From an uncultured bacterium (GTDB lineage Bacteria > Actinomycetota > Coriobacteriia > Coriobacteriales > Coriobacteriaceae): 14,815 bases of DNA. Below, piece by piece: positions 1-6,800 of this stretch. The translations under genes and the position numbers were made by a program. Under the pieces are notes generated by a model. That model saw only the letters and a list, made by a program, of their open reading frames with translations, was not told the DNA's origin and made no database searches. Numbering within the stretch: the first letter of the stretch is position 1; the number at the start of each line of letters is the position of its first letter. The stretch lies in contig CAJMOP010000045.1 in NCBI GenBank assembly GCA_905215115.1, forward strand, positions 1 through 14,815, given 5' to 3'.

Positions 1-2
1 CC

Positions 3-1991
3 CCCACTGGCAAGCTCGCCCGCCTGCGCGGCGCCTTTGTGGGCAAACCGCTCGTCGCCGCCGTCCTGTGCCTGCTGCTCGCCGGCGTCTTTGCGCTGCT
101 GGGCATGGAGGTCTCGTCCAACCACGACTTTACCTGGGTCTACCCCCTGTGCATCCTGCTCGAGTGGGCCATCATCACCACGCTCATGGTCGGCCTGTTC
201 TTCCTGTTCCAGCGCCACGGCGCAGCTCCCGCGGTCCTGGCCTTTGCCCTCTTTGTCCTGGGCATTGCCGAGTTCTTCGTCATCACGTTTAAATCCATGC
301 CCATCCAGCCGGGCGACCTTTCGGCCATCTCCACCGCCGCCGCAGTCGCCGGCACCGGCTACACCTTCTCCATCTCGTTGTTCTGCGTGCTGTCCATGGG
401 CTTTACCGCCATCGCCATGCTGCTATGCGAGTACGCCGGCCTGGTGGCACCGCACCGTCAGAAGGGTGCCGTCAACGCCAAGCGCATGCTGCTCATCAAC
501 CTGCTCGTGGCGGTGCTGTGCCTGGGCGGCGTGACCGCGCATGTCACGCTTATCGACTACTACAACACCCTCGGCATCACCGTCTACACCTGGCGCCCGC
601 TCGAGAGCTACTGGCGCGAGGGCTATCTACCTGCCTTTATTAGTGCAGCACAGTCCATCAAGCCGCCCAAACCCGCCGACTACTCTGTCGACGACGCCAA
701 GGCCACGCTCAAAAAGTACGCCAAGGCCTACGACAAGTCCGACGCGGCCAAGAGCGACGGGCGCGCCGCCGCCCAGGAGCAGTTCGATAGCGAGAAGCCC
801 ACGGTCATCGCCATCATGAACGAGACCTTCTCGGACCTGTCGATCTATCAGAACATGCGCGCCGGCTACGAGGGCCCGCAGTACTTTAAGAACCTTTCCA
901 ACTGTCTCAGCCGCGGCAAGCTCTATGTGAGCGCCTACGGCGGCGGCACGGCCAATACCGAGTTTGAGTTTATGACCGGCAACTCCATGGCCAACCTGGG
1001 TTCGGGCGTGTACCCCTACACCATCTACAACATGGAGACGACCGGGAACCTGGCAGAGCAGTTCAAATCGCTCGGCTATTCCACCACGGCCATGCACCCC
1101 AACCACGCCACCAACTGGAACCGCGAGAACGTCTATAAGGACTTTGGCTTTGACACGTTCCTGTCCATCAACGATTTCCAAGGCGCCGATACCCTGCGCG
1201 GCATGGTGACCGACCAGGCGACCTACGACAAGATTCTTGAGCTGCTCAATCAGAACGCCGATCCGCAGTTTATCTTTGACGTGACCATGCAGAACCACTC
1301 GGGCTACGACACGGGCCTGCTGCCGGCAGATAAGCAGATGCACCTCAACATCGACACGACCGATCTGGACGCCAAGACCGTCGAGGACGGCACGCTGTCC
1401 GATGTCGACGAGTACGTCTCGTGCATCGAGCAGTCCGACCAGGCGCTGCGCTACTTCCTCAACGCCTTGAGCAGGCTTGACCGCAAGGTGGTCGTGGTGT
1501 TCTGGGGCGACCATCAGCCGTTCTTCCCGTCCAAGTTCAACGATAAGTGGTTTACCGACGAGGACGACGCCACGCATCAGGAGCGCTTGTGGCAGACCGA
1601 CTACATCATCTGGGCCAACTACGACGTTGCCGGTTGCGACCAGACGAGTGAGACCGACGACCTGTCCACCAACTACCTGTCCACCCAGCTCATGCAGCTG
1701 ATCGGCGCACCGCTGACCGACTACCAGAAGGCGCACATGACGCTGCGCGAGTCGCTGCCCGCCATCAACTCGGTGGGCTACGAGGACGCCAGCCTGCGCT
1801 GGGCGCTCTCCTCCAACGTCACCGGTGACGACGCCGCTGCCGCAGCCGCCACCAAGGCGCGCGAGGATTACGCCAAGATGCAGTACTACGAGATGTTCCG
1901 CGACGGCAAGAACGTCTATACGGAGCACTTCCAGACCGAGGCCAACGAGACCGACCCCAACCTGGCGCCGGGCACGACCAAGATCAAGTAG
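3..1991 (+). CDS. LTA synthase family phosphoglycerol transferase (sulfatase fold), 5' partial
   Basis: Membrane enzyme of the LtaS/MdoB type, which moves phosphoglycerol from phosphatidylglycerol onto a cell-envelope polymer outside the membrane. The frame is open to the window edge, so the true start is probably upstream; a GTG at 39 is only an internal candidate. Numbering from that GTG, about five hydrophobic segments (about 3-22, 31-58, 62-85, 107-131, 150-172) precede an extracellular sulfatase domain from about 253. Expected metal and catalytic residues are present in family order: Glu262 (MNETF), nucleophile Thr304 (GGGTANTEF), His353 (MHPNH), His420 (MQNH) and Asp491-His492 (FWGDHQ). 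About 650 aa matches the usual family length, so little is missing. It stands alone, convergent with the surface operon, with a hairpin terminator downstream. The exact polymer made is unknown. Confidence 0.9.
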   Translation, partial: PTGKLARLRGAFVGKPLVAAVLCLLLAGVFALLGMEVSSNHDFTWVYPLCILLEWAIITTLMVGLFFLFQRHGAAPAVLAFALFVLGIAEFFVITFKSMPIQPGDLSAISTAAAVAGTGYTFSISLFCVLSMGFTAIAMLLCEYAGLVAPHRQKGAVNAKRMLLINLLVAVLCLGGVTAHVTLIDYYNTLGITVYTWRPLESYWREGYLPAFISAAQSIKPPKPADYSVDDAKATLKKYAKAYDKSDAAKSDGRAAAQEQFDSEKPTVIAIMNETFSDLSIYQNMRAGYEGPQYFKNLSNCLSRGKLYVSAYGGGTANTEFEFMTGNSMANLGSGVYPYTIYNMETTGNLAEQFKSLGYSTTAMHPNHATNWNRENVYKDFGFDTFLSINDFQGADTLRGMVTDQATYDKILELLNQNADPQFIFDVTMQNHSGYDTGLLPADKQMHLNIDTTDLDAKTVEDGTLSDVDEYVSCIEQSDQALRYFLNALSRLDRKVVVVFWGDHQPFFPSKFNDKWFTDEDDATHQERLWQTDYIIWANYDVAGCDQTSETDDLSTNYLSTQLMQLIGAPLTDYQKAHMTLRESLPAINSVGYEDASLRWALSSNVTGDDAAAAAATKAREDYAKMQYYEMFRDGKNVYTEHFQTEANETDPNLAPGTTKIK

Positions 1992-2021
1992 CGACTAGCT
2001 ACGAGTTCATAACTGAAACGT

Positions 2022-2061
2022 CTGTCCGGGCGGAGGCATATAAGGTTCCCTGCTCGGACAG
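2022..2061. repeat. Short inverted repeat after the LTA synthase gene
   Basis: CTGTCCG (2022-2028) and its exact complement CGGACAG (2055-2061) enclose a 26-base loop, just after the stop codon at 1991 and just before the terminator hairpin. It may fold in the mRNA tail. The stem is only 7 bp, so this is weak. Confidence 0.35.
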
Positions 2062-2074
2062 TCCTGCGCAAGAC

Positions 2075-2101
2075 GGAGGCCACATTAAGTGGCCTCCTTT
2101 G
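2075..2101 (+). terminator. Intrinsic terminator of the LTA synthase gene
   Basis: A perfect 9-bp stem GGAGGCCAC / GTGGCCTCC (2075-2083 with 2089-2097) around the loop ATTAA, followed by TTTG. It lies 84 bases after the stop. The T tract is short, so termination may be partial. A near-identical hairpin occurs inverted at 2479-2501. Confidence 0.65.
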
Positions 2102-2106
2102 TATTC

Positions 2107-2434
2107 GGAAAGTGTGTCCCGGAATCTGCCTTCGGAATGGGACGCAGTTTCCGCTTGAGGGCCTGTTGGGAAAGCGCATCCCACTTCAAGAGTAAATTCC
2201 GGGTCGCACTTTCCGCTAAGGCTCTCAACCGGAAAGTGCATCCCATTCCAAGCCTTAATTCCGGGACATAGTTTCCGGACAAGACATCAACCGGAAAGTG
2301 GGGACCACTCTGAGCGCCGATTCTGGGACACACTTTCCGAAACACCGCCCATCCGGAAAGCCCGTCCCACTCCGAATACATCCAGGCATAAAATCATCAG
2401 CTTATTAGGCCTTCTATCAATAAAGAGGCGCCCT
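2107..2434. repeat. Palindromic repeat array A (62-base period, four full units plus a partial unit and tail)
   Basis: Four 46-base units start with GGAAA and end with TTTCC (2107-2152, 2169-2214, 2231-2276, 2293-2338). Each is separated by exactly 16 bases, and a fifth unit starts at 2355 and runs into a distinct tail ending GGCGCCCTC at 2434. Each unit is an imperfect palindrome: a 14-base arm of the type GGAAAGTGCGTCCC, 18 bases, then the arm inverted. The arms are therefore a 14-base motif in alternating orientation every 30 or 32 bases. A second array of the same design lies at 11861-12190. I see no protein in it; ORFs through it are translated repeat. Confidence 0.85.
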
Positions 2435-2555
2435 CCCGGACGGCGGGCACGAAGTTCATCGCGAGTTCCGCACGCAGAGAAGGCCACTTAATGTGGCCTT
2501 CTTCTTGCGCAGGACTGCAGAGCAGGGAACTTCGTGCCCGCCGTCCGGGAGGGCG
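2429..2555 (-). terminator. 29-bp perfect inverted repeat with nested hairpin, at the 3' end of the surface operon
   Basis: Bases 2429-2457 are the exact reverse complement of 2527-2555 (29 of 29). The 69-base loop contains another hairpin, GAAGGCCAC / GTGGCCTTC at 2479-2487 and 2493-2501. On the minus strand the structure starts 20 bases after the stop at 2575, and the outer stem is followed by CCTCTTTATT. It probably ends or protects the operon transcript. It overlaps the end of array A, so it may also be a remnant of insertion or duplication. Confidence 0.6.
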
Positions 2556-2574
2556 TTGCGTTTAGAAGATGGAC

Positions 2575-3273
2575 CTAGCGCTTATCCCTCCGGGACAAAA
2601 GTAGCGCGGCTATAAAAGCGATGCTGGCAAGAGTTAGCAACACCAAAAGCAACGTGAGCGTGCTGTCGCCCGTTGCCACCAGACCAAGCAAGCCGGGCTT
2701 CTTGCTGCCAGCAGACTGCACGGGGATCTTCTCGCTATCGTCCTCGGCTGTGATTTCCCAGCGAATGGTCTTGTTTGCATCGGCAAGCTCGTTGCCCAAC
2801 GACGTCGGGACAGTTAGTTGCAAATTGAGCACCGTGCTGCCATCGCTCGTAAACGTTGCGACCTGCGTGGGATAGGCAAACACGCTGCCCGGTGTTCCTG
2901 TCTGGAGCCAACCTGCAGAGCCATCGCCCGCCGACGCCGTTAGGGTAATGGGCGACAGCAGGCGTGCCGTCTCGTGATCGACAACGGCACGCACAAACAC
3001 GCGCACCTGGGACTTTACGCCCGTGGCACGAATCTCTATCTGCTGATCACGCACATCGCCAGGCATCAGATCTTTAAAGGCCAAAAACAGATCGGGCTCC
3101 CCCGAGGAGTCCGTCGCCCCCGAGACCGTCAGCTGACGCGCATTTCCGTCATAGGCAATCGCGGGAGTATCGGCAAACGCACGGGCGGGAACAGCGAGCG
3201 CGACCACGCAGAAAATGGCCGCGACCATGCAACGCAAGGAGCGCGCAACACCTTTACGAATCGGGAACGCCAT
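2575..3273 (-). CDS. Secreted protein with C-terminal membrane anchor and LPXTG-like (degenerate) tail
   Basis: 232 aa, last gene of the operon. It has a Sec signal peptide (basic start, hydrophobic core about 15-28, likely cut after ARAFA near residue 34) and an extracellular part of about 150 residues that looks beta-rich, with a PGD motif near the start as in camelysin-type proteins. Near the C-terminus comes GLVATGDSTL, then a hydrophobic stretch of about 20 residues and the basic end SRRDKR. This is the layout of a sortase sorting signal, but Pro is replaced (LVATG rather than LPXTG), so it may simply stay in the membrane. The start is supported by GGAGGTG 8 bases upstream and by lying 2 bases from the preceding stop. 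It could anchor the fibre or adhesin; no specific family is recognised. Confidence 0.8.
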   Translation of the reverse strand: MAFPIRKGVARSLRCMVAAIFCVVALAVPARAFADTPAIAYDGNARQLTVSGATDSSGEPDLFLAFKDLMPGDVRDQQIEIRATGVKSQVRVFVRAVVDHETARLLSPITLTASAGDGSAGWLQTGTPGSVFAYPTQVATFTSDGSTVLNLQLTVPTSLGNELADANKTIRWEITAEDDSEKIPVQSAGSKKPGLLGLVATGDSTLTLLLVLLTLASIAFIAALLLSRRDKR

Positions 3274-3275
3274 AC

Positions 3276-3857
3276 TTACGCACCTCCATGCGGCGGCACC
3301 AGCACGTCATTCTCGACCGAGCAACCCCATGCGTCGTGCACGGCCTCATCGGGCGTCGCCTGGACCGCCTGAGTGGAGATATCCACGACAAGATTGCGAC
3401 CTTCGGTTGCCTTGAGCTCGGTAACCCTATTAATGAGCACGCCGGTTTCCGCGCCGGGAGCGACGGGCGACGTCCAGTAATAGAACCCGTCGCTCGCCTT
3501 AACCCAGTTATAAGCCGAGTTCGCGCCCGAGGCATCAGCCACGCTCCACGCAATCTCGTAATCCGCCTCACCCTTCGGCTCCTCCTTCGGCTCATCCCAC
3601 AGGCGTGCGCCATCCTTGTCCTGCCAGTAGATATCCACTGCAGCACGAATATAGGCGGGCGCAGTACCCGTGTTCTTCGCCTTGACATCGCTTTTCACTT
3701 TGCCGTTGAGCGTTTCCTGAACCGATGGCGTCACCGACCCGATGCCGAACTGGTTGACCAGCACGCCCGTAACCGAAAGCCAGGCCAACGTGCCTGCCGT
3801 ACCGGCCAGGAGGATAACCCCCACCAGCAAGGCGATGATGCGCTTGCGCTTGGACAT
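3276..3857 (-). CDS. SipW-dependent-type signal peptide protein (TasA/camelysin-like), third copy
   Basis: 193 aa. The N-terminus has a basic start, a hydrophobic stretch and the SipW-type motif AGTLAWLSVTG (about residues 20-30). The family's usual continuation follows: an N-x-F-x-x-G-x-V element (NQFGIGSV), then KNTGTAPAYIRAAVDI, which resembles the NTG...AYIR strand of camelysin-like proteins. Several aromatic residues (YYW) lie in the middle. It has no C-terminal anchor. Its ATG is 1 base after the stop of the giant adhesin gene, and the GGAGGA ribosome site lies inside that gene's last codons, so translation is probably coupled. It is likely processed by the operon's own signal peptidase. 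A minor fibre part or adaptor to the adhesin is an inference. Confidence 0.82.
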   Translation of the reverse strand: MSKRKRIIALLVGVILLAGTAGTLAWLSVTGVLVNQFGIGSVTPSVQETLNGKVKSDVKAKNTGTAPAYIRAAVDIYWQDKDGARLWDEPKEEPKGEADYEIAWSVADASGANSAYNWVKASDGFYYWTSPVAPGAETGVLINRVTELKATEGRNLVVDISTQAVQATPDEAVHDAWGCSVENDVLVPPHGGA

Positions 3858-3858
3858 G

Positions 3859-6800
3859 CTAATCCTCCTTCTTTGCTACGTTGCCGTTGCTCCAAACGTT
3901 ATGGGCACGATTGCTGCCGTCGATCCATTTGTCGTTCACACGCGTGTTCGTGCAGGTGAACGTGGCATCGTTCGCGCTCGATGCAGCGGAGATAGTCGCC
4001 TGCGCCTTATCGCCCGGCTGCTTGCCAGGGACGCCGATTTGGTTGCTGTAGCGCCATGCCCACGCTGAGTCCTCCTCGACGGTGTAGATACCCGCCGGGA
4101 CCGCAAGCTCGATAGCGCCGGAGTACCAGGCGGAACCGTCCTTCAGCTGCGCATCCGATGACACCGTTACCTCAACCGTGCGCTCCTCCAAGGCGTTGCC
4201 GTCCATGCCGGCCCGGGAAACCTTGAAGCGGAACGTCTTGCCCTTCGCCCAGCTATCCTGGGTTTGCTTGACGATCTTGAGCGTATGCGTAGCGGCGAAA
4301 TCGAACACCGCATTGCCATCGCTCTGAGTGCCGTCGCCCGTGAGCTTGTAGTCCAAACGATTCGTCAGCTCAAACGAGCCCTCGCCTGAACCCGAACTGT
4401 AAAGCGAGACATACTTCCCGTTGACAGGCGCAGGAGTCTGGCCAGGAAGACCATAGCCCACGCGGTCAACGTGCACCGTCAGTTGCGTGCCCATGAAGGG
4501 CTTTGCAAAGCAAGCCTTGAACGGCGCCTTATCGCTCTTGTCATCTATCGTGTTCGCGGCATTGGGATCAAGCAACCACTTGAGCTGCCCGGTCACATTC
4601 TTAGGGCTCGCATCGTCCGATGTGTCGTTAGCGACGACCTTATACGTCACCGGATACAAATCCATGTTGGCTGTAACCGATTTACCCTTGAAGTCGCTCC
4701 ACGCCACAGCTTTGTCGCCATTAACCCACTGCCACTCCAAGAACAACTCCTTCAAGCTGCTATCCGCTCGCTCGCCCAGGAATGCGACGATTGCGGAGTA
4801 GGCTTCGGGATCGTAGGCCACTTCCTTTGGCTCCATGACGGGTTCACCCTTGTCGTCATAGACCGGGTTGCCGTTCTCGTCCATCTTGGGCACCTTAACT
4901 GTCTGAACAAAGCCGGCATTGCCATCCTGGCCACGCAGACCACTCGTATCGTTCGGGTCTACCGTAGCGGTGTAGATAACGTTGCCTTCGGTGTCGTGAT
5001 AGCGCACTTTAAGCGGCGTCTTCTTGTACACCGCAGTGTAGGTCACGCTCTCAAAGGGCTCGCTGCCCTCGAGGGGATACTTCTCATCGTCAGTCATCAG
5101 GGTGTACTGCCCGTCATTGACATAATCGCGCGACCAGCCGACAAAGTCGTACTTGGTGCCGTCAGTGCCCTCAACCTCCTCGGCGGCCTTGACCTCAAGA
5201 GAAATCTGGTCGCCGGAATCAGTGCGGCCGAGGCTACGGACAAGATCGGGATTCGCAAGTTTAGAGTCAATGTTCGATTGAACGGTAACCAGGCTGGGAC
5301 GGTAGACCGGGTACAGCTCCATGGGGGCCTTGACCACGGTAGAAGCACTCACCATACGGATGCCCTCTGACCAAGCGACATAGCCCTTGCCAGGTGCCGG
5401 CTCGGCTTCCGTCCAGCCCACGAAGACGTTGAACTTGCCTGTATCCGCATCGATAGTGCTGACGTCATAAGTAGGCTTCGGGATGCCGCCATTAAGGTTG
5501 CCGAGCATATCGTCTTGCTGAGCAACTTTGCCGTCCACATCCGTGGCATTGAGGTGGTACACAACCGCCAACGGCGAATAGTACGCCACGAATGTATAGG
5601 CTCCGCCAGGTTCCACCGGATAAGAGCAAGTACCATGCTCCACATCGTAGGGAAGCCTCTTGATCTCGCCGTTCGGAAGCTCGATCTCAACCTTCTGCAA
5701 CTTATACAGCTCACCGCCTGCTTTATAAACCGGCGTCGTAACGTCAGGGGTCACCGTTGCCGTAGCAGGATTGGTGTCCGCGTTGATAACGGGAGCGATG
5801 TTGTAGCTAGGCACATTGACCTTGTCCGTACCCTCAAAACCTGCGCGATGCAGGTTGGTGGTGTAGCTGACGTCGTACTTTGCGTAGACGGGATAGGCAT
5901 CCTGCCACTGGGTGACCTTGGACGCGTCGGTCGCCAGATACGGCACCGCCTTTTCCGGGTCGGTCGTCACATAGAGGTCGTTGGCAACGTCATAGATATA
6001 GTTCCAGACAGGAGAGCCCTTCTCCACCTCGGCAGTCGAAATCCAGCCCAGGAACTTATAGCCCGGCACCGCCATCTCCGCATCGGTCGGAGAAGCTTCG
6101 AGTGTCAGGTTGGGATTGACGTCACCCTCCTTTCCGTGCTCGGGCGTGTTGTCTACCGTCTGCTCGGTATGGATAAACGGATATTTATAGGTGTAGGTGC
6201 TATCGGAGTCCAGCAGCAACGGAGCCTCATAACGTCGCGTGACGCTCTTAACCGAGACATCGTCCTTGCCATAAAAGCTGACGCTTGTCGTCACCATGGC
6301 ACGCATGTAATACTCCGAATCGATGCCAATCTCGCTCTGAACGGGGTTGCCCACGCAAGTCCAGCACCCGCCTTGGCGCTCGAGGGTCCAGAAATTTAAA
6401 TGGTATCGCTTGCTCGCCGGCCTAAAGTAAAACTTCAGCGCTCCTGCGACCCACTCGTCATCCAGTGTGCCCGAACCCGGGAAATCCGTATCGGCAATGA
6501 CATTTTTCCGGGTATCCACACCTGTATCGTTTTTGACCGTATGCGAATACGCTTTCAAAGGCGCAACGATGAGCGTCTCTGCCCCAAAGCGCCCCTCATT
6601 GCATTCGTCCTTATAGTTTTCCTTCAGTCCGTGATAGACGTGCTCGGAACCCCAGTGCACGATATTCTCTCGCACGTAGCTCGATCCGACCTGCTCGTTA
6701 AACGAAGTTTGGTACCCGTTCCACACAGAGCAGAGGAGTCTAGAATCCTTATAGGCATCGTTCGTCATCGACTTGACGTAATAGTCCACGCGGTACTCAA

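Larger units (their letters stand above)
2045..2530. repeat. Long imperfect inverted repeat bounding array A (arms 2045-2097 and 2479-2530)
   Basis: The left arm reads GTTCCCTGCTCGGACAG, then TCCTGCGCAAGA, then the GGAGGCCAC hairpin. The complement of the right arm reads GTTCCCTGCTCTGCAG, then TCCTGCGCAAGA, then the GAAGGCCAC hairpin. The arms share almost all bases over about 50 positions and carry the same 5-base loop. They enclose repeat array A. The region may be two facing copies of a terminator cassette serving the convergent LTA synthase gene and surface operon, or the ends of an inserted element. Confidence 0.75.

Noticed and set aside
39..41. GTG as the true start of the LTA synthase gene
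   Set aside because: The frame is open upstream to the window edge and no ribosome site precedes the GTG, so the gene is treated as truncated.
627..1928. 433-aa open frame antisense to the LTA synthase gene
   Set aside because: Long antisense frames are expected in GC-rich genes; the translation is Val/Leu/Gly-rich with no domain and the + strand frame has all catalytic motifs.
2085..2381. 98-aa frame through array A, and similar frames on both strands
   Set aside because: These are translations of the repeat; the protein repeats follow the 62-base unit and have no ribosome site.
2107..2400. CRISPR array
   Set aside because: The period is regular, but units are diverged palindromes of 46 bases, the 16-base spacers are shared with array B, and no cas gene is present.
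5515..6399. 294-aa + strand frame opposite the giant adhesin gene, and similar ones at 4471-5370 and 7381-8130
   Set aside because: Shadow frames of the adhesin gene, with basic, domain-free translations and no regulatory signals.
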